From Smittia aterrima (Eukaryota; Arthropoda; Insecta; Diptera; Chironomidae), in contig CP093831.1 in the NCBI GenBank assembly GCA_033063855.1, positions 4,402,001-4,466,000 on the forward strand: 64,000 nucleotides of DNA, read 5' to 3'. Under the pieces are notes generated by a model. It searched no databases and was not told where the DNA came from. It saw nothing but the letters and a program-made list of their open reading frames with translations. Positions 1-8,569 of the stretch are shown here, in pieces. Both the position numbers and the translations under genes were made by a program. Within the stretch, counting starts at the first letter, position 1, and each line of letters starts with the position of its first letter.

Positions 1-1
1 G

Positions 2-70
2 CAACATGACTTCATGTCGAAATTGACAACTGAAATTCAGAAAAAGTTTGACTATTATTACTATCACTAG
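2..70 (+). CDS. 3' end of an unidentified gene cut by the window edge (possible)
   Basis: The frame starting at base 2 stays open for 22 codons and ends in TAG at 68-70. The end of the peptide is rich in tyrosine (KKFDYYYYH). An AATAAA lies about 60 bp downstream, at 128-133, in AT-rich sequence typical of a 3' UTR here. The fragment sits immediately upstream of the A/B gene array, so it could be the second exon of another small membrane protein gene of that array. The residues do not align clearly with either subfamily. The open frame is short enough to occur by chance, so this is weakly supported. Confidence 0.28.
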   Translation, partial: QHDFMSKLTTEIQKKFDYYYYH

Positions 71-258
71 GCTAAATGTCACACAGCTCACAAATGTTTC
101 TCCTAAAATGATTTCCTAAAAGAAATGAATAAAAACTTTTTATTAAAAAGAAATGTCGAATTTTTCACTTTTTTAACAACAATTTGGTTTTGTTAGGCTC
201 ACGAATCGACAAATAAATTTTCTGATGATTAAACTAATTCATATTTTGATGAAATATT

Positions 259-382
259 CTTATCAGTGCGAATATCTTCAACAACTCAGGACGCAGGTAC
301 TTCTAGAGATAAGAGCGAATCGTTATTCACACGATTTCTTATCGCTAAGCGAAATAGTTCAACTTTGAGCAGTCAGAACGAA
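259..382 (+). promoter_or_regulatory. A1 promoter with GATA sites and initiator-like box
   Basis: The segment holds CTTATCAGTGCG at 259-270, AGATAAG at 306-312 and CTTATCG near 339-345, all matches to the WGATAR GATA-factor site or its complement. The box AGCAGTCAGAACG at 370-382 is present in all three A-type promoters and contains TCAGA, which resembles an insect initiator. It would give a 5' UTR of roughly 70 nt before the ATG at 445. No convincing TATA box was seen. Conservation among repeat units could simply reflect recent duplication. Confidence 0.5.
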
Positions 383-444
383 TAAAACATTCAAAGAGGC
401 AACAACGTTTATTAATTAATTAAATTGTGAAATATTTCTTGACA

Positions 445-812
445 ATGGATGCACAAAACATTCTTCATGAATCTTCATTTTGCAAGAAGTGCTACACTTC
501 AAAGTTGAAACTTTGGTTCATTTTCGTAAATCTTTTCTTATTCGGGATCTTGTTGGCATCAGCAATCGTCCTGGTCACTTTGGTGAGTTTATAAATTTCT
601 CTGCATAATTTAAAAGCTAATTGTGAATTGTTTTCCAGTACATGGTCGACATTCTCGACAACCAGAATCAAGTGCTTCACGACACATGGAGACGCGACGA
701 AGTAATGCAACTCATCGAAAAAGTGCCGAATTTTGTTCGAACAACAACCGCATACCCAACAGAAGCTCCAACACCAGCTCCCACTGAACCCACTTACCAA
801 GATTGGGCTTAA
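445..812 (+). CDS. A1: small single-pass membrane protein, subfamily A (unknown family)
   Basis: The gene has two exons, 445-582 and 639-812, joined by a 56-bp phase-0 intron (GTGAGT..TTCCAG), and gives 103 aa. Residues 1-22 are short and basic with a CKKC motif (13-16). Residues 23-48 form one strongly hydrophobic segment. The rest is acidic and amphipathic, then ends in a Thr/Pro-rich tail (TTTAYPTEAPTPAPTE) that looks like a mucin-type O-glycosylation region. With no cleavable-signal features and a basic N-terminus, a type II topology (tail outside) is inferred. The start ATG is the first in the transcript, follows GACA, and is identical in A2. AATAAA lies at 850-855. I recognise no known domain. 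A1 and A2 differ at four of 46 residues in exon 1 (W24S, G34A, I35L, S39T). It is the first gene of the alternating array, 297 bp before B1. Confidence 0.8.
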
Positions 813-968
813 AATTTAACAACAAAACTGTTTAATCATGAAAATTTAAAATAAAATTTCAATTTTCTTTAGAAATCTGAAAGTAATCAAATCAGCAAAT
901 TAATACGACGCAAAATCATGAACTCAATTGTTTTGAAGCAATGTGAATCATCGTTTTATAAACTGATT

Positions 969-984
969 AGATATCTTATCAACG
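969..984 (+). promoter_or_regulatory. B1 upstream paired GATA element
   Basis: AGATATCTTATCAACG contains GATA on both strands in a tight inverted arrangement. It lies 125 bp upstream of the B1 ATG. Matching elements precede B2 (1851-1865) and B3 (3232-3250) at similar distances. Downstream, the stretch CCGAAGTGAA(A/T)AGACC shared by the B genes probably belongs to the core promoter or 5' UTR. Confidence 0.45.
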
Positions 985-1108
985 TGAATAATTTCGTTAT
1001 TACTTACACAAGTTGGAAAGAGTTTTAATTGGAGATAAATCGCCGAAGTGAAAAGACCAAAAATCGATCACTAAATAAAAAAAGATTTAAAAGAATTAAA
1101 GTTTAACA

Positions 1109-1450
1109 ATGGACAACAGAAACATTTTGGCTAAACCGAATTCGTGTGGCAAAGGTCACCGTTCGAATCTTTTCTGCTCAATCGCAGTTCTTCTCGTTAT
1201 CGTTAACATTGTGATGATTGTTTCGATTATTTTGGCTGCTCTGGTGAGTTTAAAGAAATAATTTTCAACGAATGACTAAATTAATTTTTTTTCTCAGTTT
1301 TTCATTGAAATCCATCACACTCAGGAAAATGTCAACAGCAAATATTTTTCATTTTTGGATAATTTGAAAAAGGATTTTTGCAATAAAATTGGCTACTTAG
1401 ATCGTGACACCGATAGCAGTTTATATTACACTTGTCGTCGTAATTATTGA
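1109..1450 (+). CDS. B1: small single-pass membrane protein, subfamily B (unknown family)
   Basis: The gene has two exons, 1109-1243 and 1298-1450, with a 54-bp phase-0 intron (GTGAGT..TCTCAG), and gives 95 aa. The first 20 residues carry basic and His residues with Cys13. Residues 21-47, including Cys23, form one hydrophobic segment. The second exon encodes a short, mostly polar outer domain with two cysteines (residues 73 and 91) that could form a disulphide, and ends YYTCRRNY. It shares with subfamily A the MD..NIL start, a Cys in the N-terminal segment, a single transmembrane helix, and an intron at the same position right after the helix. The two subfamilies are therefore probably ancient paralogues. 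AATAAA is at 1475-1480. No known domain is recognised; a function should not be assigned. Confidence 0.8.
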
Positions 1451-1591
1451 TTCATTTAAGTCGAAGAGAGCGATAATAAAATCTTTGTTACAATAAGTTA
1501 AAAAAGTTTATTGCACGAAAAAGTTCATTGTTTTGATACGTTGCCCTGAGGAGTTTCACGGAGTTTCATATCAGTGTTCATTTTAGTGTTT

Positions 1592-1800
1592 CTTATCAGT
1601 GCGAATATCTTTTATCAGGACACAATCATTGCTCGTGATAAGAAATATTTATTCTCAAGCAGTCAGAACGTTTGAACAATTTGAAGAGGCAACAACGTTT
1701 TAAATTTAATTTAAGCAAATTGTGAAATATTTCTAATTCTTGAAAGTTCATCATAAAATTTTTGTTATTAAATTAGTAAATTGATACGAGGCAAAATCAA
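1592..1800 (+). pseudogene. orphan A-type promoter joined to A-type 3' flank (A gene lost)
   Basis: This stretch matches the A1 and A2 promoters in order: CTTATCAGTGCGAATATCTT at 1592, GTGATAAG near 1635, AGCAGTCAGAACG at 1658-1670, GAGGCAACAACGTTTTAAAT at 1686, and ATTGTGAAATATTTCT near 1719. In A1 and A2 that last motif is followed within 5 bases by the start codon. Here it runs straight into the A 3' flank (TTGAAAGTTCATCATAAAATTT, then TTGATACGAGGCAAAATCA), which in A2 follows the stop codon. Both exons and the intron, about 370 bp, are missing. The breakpoint lies near 1734-1742. If still transcribed, the promoter would read toward B2. Confidence 0.7.
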
Positions 1801-1850
1801 ATAATTCAAAGTTTGGTGAATCATTTTCTGCAATAAGGGAAAGCTAAAAA

Positions 1851-1865
1851 GATAACTTATCAATG
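1851..1865 (+). promoter_or_regulatory. B2 upstream paired GATA element
   Basis: GATAACTTATCAATG is the B2 counterpart of the inverted GATA pair upstream of B1 and B3. It lies 87 bp before the B2 start codon, within the shared flank that also contains CAGATAAACC near 1913. Confidence 0.45.
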
Positions 1866-1951
1866 TAAATATTTTCATAATTTTTCGTGAACAAAAATTT
1901 AGTCGTCAATATCAGATAAACCCCCGAAGTGAAAAGACCTAAACTCGAGCA

Positions 1952-2290
1952 ATGGACGACAGAAACCTTTTGATCAAACCGAATTCATGCGGTAAAAGTC
2001 ATCATTCTAAACTTTTTTGCTCAATCGCAATTTTTCTCGTTCTCGTCAACATTGTGATGATTGTATCTATTGTGTTGGCTGCTCTGGTAAGTTTAATGAA
2101 ATAATTTAATTTTCAATAAATAATTAGTCGAATCTTATTTTCCCAGTTTTTCATGGAAGTCGATCACAATCAGGAAGAAATCAAAAGCTCTTGGTCATCA
2201 TATTTGAAAAATTTGATAAAGGGTATTTGTCATAAAATTGACAACATGAATCGTGACAACAATATTTATTACACTTGTCAAAATAATTGA
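1952..2290 (+). CDS. B2: small single-pass membrane protein, subfamily B (unknown family)
   Basis: The gene has two exons, 1952-2086 and 2147-2290, with a 60-bp phase-0 intron (GTAAGT..TCCCAG), and gives 92 aa. The exon 1 product keeps the family pattern: MDDRNLL start, SCGKSHHS, then a hydrophobic segment at about residues 21-47. The exon 2 product has the two conserved outer cysteines (73 and 89) and ends IYYTCQNN. AATAAA is at 2358-2363. It stands alone in its unit because the A gene upstream has been deleted. Reading frames, splice sites and conserved cysteines are intact, so the gene looks functional. Confidence 0.8.
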
Positions 2291-2442
2291 TTAAGGACAA
2301 AGCTTTTCCACTCCGTCGTTAAAAAAACTGAAAGAAATTCAATTAATATGAAGGGATAATAAAAACTTTGTTTGGAAACTAAAATATGTTTGATGATTGC
2401 AAAAAACTTTTCCCGTAGCGAAGTCAAATACAAACTCATTTG

Positions 2443-2515
2443 CTTTTCTGTTAATCGCAGTTCACCTCGTAATCATCATACCGTGATCGAAGTGCCGGTT
2501 GATTTGGCTGTCCTG
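2443..2515 (+). pseudogene. decayed B-type exon 1 remnant
   Basis: CTTTTCTG at 2443, ATCGCAGTTC at 2454, CTCGT at 2466, GTGATCGA at 2483 and GATTTGGCTG at 2501 align in order with the transmembrane part of B exon 1 (in B1: CTTTTCTGCTCAATCGCAGT, ..GTGATGATTG.., ..TTTTGGCTGCTCTG). One base is missing after CTTTTCTG and there are many substitutions, so the frame is lost. No start codon or second exon was found. It shows that the array once had at least one more B copy, between B2 and A2. Confidence 0.6.
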
Positions 2516-2564
2516 TTCTCTTAGGCTTTTATAACGAAACTAATTCATATTTTGATGAAATATT

Positions 2565-2663
2565 CTTATCAGTGCGAATATCTTTAACAGCTCAGGACGC
2601 AAACGCTGTTAGTGATAAGCGTTATCTCTGAAAAAATTAGTTCAACTTCGAGCAGTCAGAACG
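2565..2663 (+). promoter_or_regulatory. A2 promoter with GATA sites and initiator-like box
   Basis: CTTATCAGTGCGAATATCTT at 2565 is identical to the A1 copy. TGATAAGCGTTATCT at 2613-2627 is an inverted pair of GATA sites. AGCAGTCAGAACG at 2651-2663 is the initiator-like box shared by all A-type promoters, 71 bp before the A2 ATG. Confidence 0.5.
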
Positions 2664-2733
2664 ATTAAAACATTCAAAGAGGCAACAACGTTTTAAATTT
2701 CTAATTAATCTTATTGTGAAATATTTCTTGACA

Positions 2734-3113
2734 ATGGATGCACAAAACATTCTTCATGAATCTTCTTTTTGCAAGAAGTGCTACACTTCAAAGTTGAAAC
2801 TTTCGTTCATTTTCGTGAATCTTTTCTTATTCGCACTTTTGTTGGCAACAGCAATTGTCTTGGTAACTTTGGTGAGTTTTTAATTTCTCTGCATAATTTA
2901 GAAGGTAGATAATTGTGAATCGTTTAACAGTACATGGTCGACATTCTCGACAACCAGAATCAAGCACTTCTGTATGGCGATAGCTGGCAACGCGACCAAA
3001 TAATGGGACTTCTCGAAAAGGTGCCAAACTTTGTTCCAACAACAACAGCATATCCAACAGATTACCCAACACCAGCTCCCACTGAAGCCAATTATTGGAA
3101 TTACAACAACTAA
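2734..3113 (+). CDS. A2: small single-pass membrane protein, subfamily A (unknown family)
   Basis: The gene has two exons, 2734-2871 and 2931-3113, with a 59-bp phase-0 intron (GTGAGT..AACAG), and gives 106 aa. The product has the same layout as A1: MDAQNIL start, CKKC at 13-16, hydrophobic segment at about 23-48, then an outer part with a Thr/Pro-rich run (TTTAYPTDYPTPAPTE) and an Asn/Tyr-rich end (YWNYNN). It is three residues longer than A1. The changes relative to A1 concentrate in the outer part (around 60-67) and at the extreme C-terminus, with the N-terminal part nearly identical. AATAAA is at 3137-3142. Confidence 0.8.
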
Positions 3114-3231
3114 ACAGTTTATTCATGAAAGTTTAAAATAAAATTTCTGCAGTTATCAGTTAAATGGATACGACGCAAAAAACAAATGTTTTGAAGTTTT
3201 GTGAATCATTTTTTGCATCAACGAAAAGCCG

Positions 3232-3250
3232 GATAGATAACTTATCAACG
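3232..3250 (+). promoter_or_regulatory. B3 upstream paired GATA element
   Basis: GATAGATAACTTATCAACG contains overlapping GATA sites on the plus strand facing one on the minus strand. It is the B3 counterpart of the elements at 969-984 and 1851-1865. Confidence 0.45.
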
Positions 3251-3375
3251 CAAATATCTTTTTGTTTCTTTCAGACAAAAATTTAATCGACATTTTCAGA
3301 TAAACCGCCGAAGTGAATAGACCTCAACTCAAGTAAAAAAGAATTAAAAGTTTTAAAATATTGAAATACTCAACA

Positions 3376-3698
3376 ATGGACGACAGAAACATTTTAATTA
3401 AAGCGAATTTGTGCGGCAAACGTCATCATTCTAATGCGTTGTGCTCAATCGCACAGCTTCTCGCAATTATCAACATCGTGCTTATTGTTTCGATTATTGT
3501 GGCGGCTGTAGTGAGTTTGAAGAAAGAATTTTCAGCAAATGAAAAAAATTGATTTAATTTCTCTTTCAGTTTTTCGTTCAAATCCATCAGAATCAAAAAG
3601 ATATCAACGACAGGTCACATAGATTTATAGAAAACTTGAAAGGTGTGATTTGCAGAAAGATTACTTACACGGATGCTTTCGACTACGCTTGTTATTAA
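3376..3698 (+). CDS. B3: small single-pass membrane protein, subfamily B (unknown family)
   Basis: The gene has two exons, 3376-3510 and 3570-3698, with a 59-bp phase-0 intron (GTGAGT..TTTCAG), and gives 87 aa. An earlier in-frame ATG at 3361 would add five residues. The 3376 ATG (CAACAATGG) is chosen because it matches the MD..N(I/L)L start of all other copies. The hydrophobic segment is at about 21-47. The outer domain is the shortest of the family but keeps both cysteines (73 and 86) and ends DYACY. AATAAA is at 3729-3734. It is the last gene of the array. Confidence 0.8.
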
Positions 3699-3734
3699 AC
3701 TATTCAAAGAAATACTGAACAAGAATGAAATAAA

Positions 3735-6700
3735 TTGATATTAAAAACAAAGCTCGCTTTATTGATAAGATTACTTAACTGATTTTCTAATTATATCTCA
3801 CGGAAGTGATCACACTCAAAAATACGACGTTCACCCCTCAAATTTCTGCAACTCGAAAAGCTCAAACTTGCAAATGAAACTTGCATACAACTTTTGTGTC
3901 CAACTTTCTTAATTTTGAAAATGTTCATTTCGAGTTTTCTTAAATTTCTTTAACCAACTCTGAAGCATAAGATTTGATTGTTTTAAAAGAATCCCTCAAA
4001 TAAAAGAGGAGAACTCGGTAAATCTGTCTGAACTACTTTTCTTTCTTATTTTCGTCTGAAAGCTAACAATGCAAAAACAAAGCGAAGATGACAAGTTTCA
4101 ACCATTCATAAAGTTTTACAACTCTAACCGAAAAAAAATGTTTACAGCAAATGCAAAAGTGTCCTCAAACGATAGCCAAACATTTATTGTGTTTACGAAA
4201 AATATTGCAACGGTTCAATTTTGACGACACTAAACTCAACAACGAAAGACAATCGCAATGCAAATAAAACAATTATGATAATCCCGTTGTGCTGTTAAGC
4301 AATAAAGTTACATTTTGTAAATGCCAGAGCAGAGAGTGATTCGAATATCCTGTCTAAGATTTCAATCGCTCGGATATCGACAATCTGATTGTTGTAACAT
4401 CTTTTGCGCAACAAAAACGATCCGTCAATCCATTCATGGTCTCATATTTCGCAGCACCTCAAATGCTTTATTGAAACTTTGAGATATCAAGTTTCGCTAA
4501 TTTTCCCACAGCCTTCAGTTGCTTCTGACAGGTATCTCGTTCAATGGTATCAAGTGAATTCGGAGATTTATCTTTCATAGATTTCACGGCCGAAGAAAAA
4601 AAGGAGAAGATTTGAAATTAATAGAAATTTATGTCCTCGTAAAAAAAACCTTTCTGATCAATATTTCTTCTCTTCACGAATTTATCGACGTGATGAAACT
4701 TATTTTTCGGCTCCTAAAACATGGAAAGTCACACGAGTTGCAGCGATAAAACACAAATTGAACAGTTTTATGTTGCGTCCTGTGATGATCGGTTCCTTTG
4801 TCTTGGCTTTCCTTTTTCGTTTGCCGAATTTCTTGACCTGCTTGGAAGGATCAAAGAATCTTCATCGAAGGCTTTTTAATGTTTTCAGCAAGATTCTCAT
4901 CACATTCAATGCAAATGGGCAACCCTTTGACAGTCTGTAAACAAGTCAACCCCAAGCTGCGACGTAAACCATAGCTAATTTGACAAAAAAGATTCGTAAA
5001 CTCTGCTGGACTCCGCTTCTGATCCTGCTACGCTTCGATAGCTAAAACATTTAACCGGGATAGATAATTCATGCCAAGACCACAAATTTTTTTTGTGACA
5101 TTTCTCGTTTCTGTGCCAAAAAAAAAACAACAAGGAGAAGCAATTTCCATTCTGATTTATGACCTTCTTGCTGTTTGACATTTTCTTTAACATAAAAAAT
5201 GTTTTCGGATCGACATCATAATTTCGAAAGATCAATTTTCAAACGCATCGCACTTTGCAGTTCATAATTTGCAGCCTCGGCTCGAGTTGCACTCTCGCAT
5301 CTATCATCACTCGAGCGTTTCTTTTACACCTCATTAACTGCTTTGCTCGCCTTTTCCTCATCGATTCTCGGTCAAGGATTGTGCAGAAAACATGAAGACG
5401 AAGGATATCGCGCCTTTCTCAAGTTACAACAACATTGTCGGCGTTTGCTATGAAGCGCAAGGAAAGTGAAGTTCGCCAAACAAGGCGAAAGCCACAAAAG
5501 CCATCCCATCAATTGCCCAAAAGCCGAATAGGAAGAAAAATTATCAGAAAATTGTAAAATAAATAAAAATTGGTTGTAATAATGTCGCAGCGGGGCTGCT
5601 CTCTCCGTCTCCCTTTGCCTCTTCTTCACTCTGCTCGAATGATTTATGGACTTCTCCTCATGTTTTTATTGCTGTGTTCTTTTCATCGCACAAGAAACAG
5701 AGAAAATGTGATCATGAATCCACACAACAAACACAAAGCGACCGAAGAGCGTTTTCCAATCTTTATGACACTAACAATGGCACCAAAACCCGAGAAATGT
5801 TTCATTTCACAGCGAGCGAACGATTCAATTGAATCAAAACGACTCGCTTTTGAATAACAGTCGAAGAGAAAGAAATATCTCGATGACCTTTTACCTCGTT
5901 GTGTTCGATTTATTAAACGTTAAGTTATTCCGAGCAATGATGCCACCCGTCGCAATTGCTTGAGTTGTTTTTAGCTTTATTGATCAAGGCAACTACAAAC
6001 AGATTTTTCTGTTTCTTAAACTCATTTCAACTGACAATTAAATATTTCATAGCTCGCCTGCGATTCGAAAGAAAGCATCAGAAATGAAATTAATTCGATG
6101 TCGATGGTGTTTTATGATATTTTAGTTTATCGATCTGCGCTGACTCGACACAAACATCAAGCAGAGAATAACAATAAGTAGAGTTGAGTTTATGTAACAT
6201 TTCTTTCCAAAAAGTCTCTCGCTCTAAGAAGTGAGTGAAAGTTGAACAGAAAACTGGGAGAAACCATCGATCAATGATCCTTATCGTCAGTAAAATTAAT
6301 TGAAAGGAGCAACTCATAATATTTTGATTGCTGCAGCTCCACCTGAGAAGTGCATTTCAAACAAAATCTCATTGTCATTGTCCATCGGTTTGGAAGAGAG
6401 TTCAAATTTGACATGGTTTTCCATCCTCCTCGAAGGCAAATTGAATTGAGTTAACAAATATGGGAGTCCTTGCACAGCCCTCAAAAATAAGAAGACTCTA
6501 AAATTTAATTAAACGCTTCACGAGTACTCGCCCAGAACGTTCGAATGTAACAATTAAAAACTGAAACGTCATGATAATCACAAACATTTACAACACTTAG
6601 ACCTTTCTAGGATAGCACGAGAGAGACGAGTCAAGATACTTTTAATATGTAGCGTGCAATTTAGTAGGAGGATGTGGGAGTAGGACCTAGGATTCTAAAG

Positions 6701-8569
6701 AATTGGTAAATTAACAAAAATGTCATAATTACGAACTAATTAGACCGGGATGCTGATGATAGAAGCTCACAGCATTCACACCTTTCTCACAAAGCAATTG
6801 CCATTTTTTACCTGTCTCGTGCACTTTCTTTACCTAACAAGCGACATGCTTTATCGTGTCTTAATTTTTTTGGTGCCAAACATCCTAATTGCCCTCGTTT
6901 CTTTTTTCAGCTGTTGTCATATCAAAAATATTTATTATTTTCGACTATGGAAAATTCCGAATTTCCCAGAAAATTTTGCTTCTTGTTTGTTCATTTTGAC
7001 AGCTTTTGAAAATCCTAAGCAGTCGCTCTAATCTCTTTATAAACCAATTACTCAGAGACTATGCTAAAACTGCTTGAAACCGTGACCGAACAAGGAAGGA
7101 TCGTGGGCAATAAATTGTTTACAATTTGTAACACAGAGTGAAAGTGTTAAAGTTTTCCTCGAAGCATTTCCAGCGAGATGAGAGATATCTGCGCTGAAAC
7201 GTGAGATTTCTGACGTCAGCTATAGAAGGTTATACATCTGTGCTCGCGAATGCCTAGACAGGCCAATAACAAAGCGTTTGATATATGTAATTACCCGTCC
7301 ATTGCAAAACGCTTAATGGAATGTGCCGTGGATTTCTTGCTGATGGGCATTGAGGAAAAAATATTTCAAGTTCGCTTAATGGACTTTGATGAATTAAGAA
7401 GGAAATGCTTTTTTTGATTTTGATTGAGAACACGAAAAAATGTCAAGCATTTGAATTCAGTCAAGGGAAACCCGAATTTTCATCGAACGTGGAAAATTCT
7501 TTCATCGAAAGAAAGTAAATCTGAAAGAGAAAAAGAGGCAGAAGCGAAACTCCTGAAACCACGCCCGTTTAAAAACAGTTATTATTTCGATTGGATCTGA
7601 TTATTATTACATTTGTGTGCGCGCTTTCATCATCGCGCGCTTTGCTTGCGGTTCACGTTCCAATACGCAACGTAAAAGAAATCTAATCGATCTCGCGTTG
7701 TAAATAAAGTTCTATTTCTAAAAGCGATTTAAAGAACTTTCTTTAATTTCTGTAAGAAAAAAACTTAGCCGAACACAATCAAAAGAACGAACACTAGATT
7801 TCAATTTTCTCTCTCTTCCTCTTCTCACGAAAAAAAAAGGAAAAAGATGCTTTTCGTGTATGACGATGATGATGTTGATGAGAGGCTTTGGGTTTCCATG
7901 TCACATGTAAGCGCGATTAACACAAACATGAAAGTGTTAGTGTAGAAAAAATATGTTTTACACGAACCGAGCGTGGCATTTTTCCGTTTTCAAAAATAAA
8001 AGTTGTCGAGAAGAAAGAAATATAAAAAAAAATCCTCACCAATACAAAGATCTCGCTCCTTTCCCATACGAACACATTTTTCGGTGGTTCGGATCGCTCT
8101 TTGGTTGAAGATTTTTTCCTACTTTCAAAAAACGTTTATTTGTAATTTGTCTGCCGATTGAATAGGAAATCGATTATACGGCACTCGCTTGATTATTATA
8201 ATTATTTTCAATTATACCCGTTCGAGTTTCGTGTGCGAAGAGTCGCAAAGAAGCAGTTGGCGAATCTTACGTCACTAGACATTATCTCGGGGGATGAGAA
8301 CAGTTCTCGTTGATCATTCTCAGGTTTCGCGTGTGCTCCAATTAAGGATTATTAAAAAGAAAAAAAAAATATCGTTTGTGGATCAAAAAAAAATAAAGAA
8401 ATCGCTCGCATGATTTACCGGAGTTGAATGAAGTGATAATTATAGTGAGTGAAGCTGCTTATTGCAGCAATTCGGAAGAAAAAATTAAAAGAACTTTAGA
8501 TTGAAAAGAAGAAAAAGAACTTTTTGTGGACATAAAAAGAAAATTACTATATTCAAGTTTATTAAAGTT
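3735..8569. other. btd 5' flank and 5' UTR; no protein gene recognised
   Basis: About 4.8 kb separate the array from the btd start codon. All open frames here are short, AT-rich and lack family features, plausible splice partners or polyadenylation context. The stretch 7180-7330 is less AT-rich and more complex than its surroundings (it includes GACGTCAG and CCAATAACAAAG) and might be an enhancer. The last few hundred bases before 8570 probably hold the btd promoter and 5' UTR, but I cannot place the transcription start. Confidence 0.5.

Larger units (their letters stand above)
230..3734 (+). repeat. tandem A+B gene-pair array (three repeat units)
   Basis: Three direct repeat units can be followed by eye, each made of an A-type gene then a B-type gene: about 230-1560 (A1, B1), 1561-2530 (A lost, B2) and 2531-3734 (A2, B3). 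Similarity extends beyond the exons. The promoter stretch CTTATCAGTGCGAATATCTT recurs at 259, 1592 and 2565. The 5' UTR stretch GAGGCAACAACGTTT recurs near 396, 1686 and 2679. The A 3' flank (GATACGA.GCAAAA) recurs near 904, 1782 and 3168. Before B2, the array also carries no A coding sequence, and after B2 there is a decayed B exon. The layout fits unequal crossing-over of a two-gene unit followed by local decay. Confidence 0.85.
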
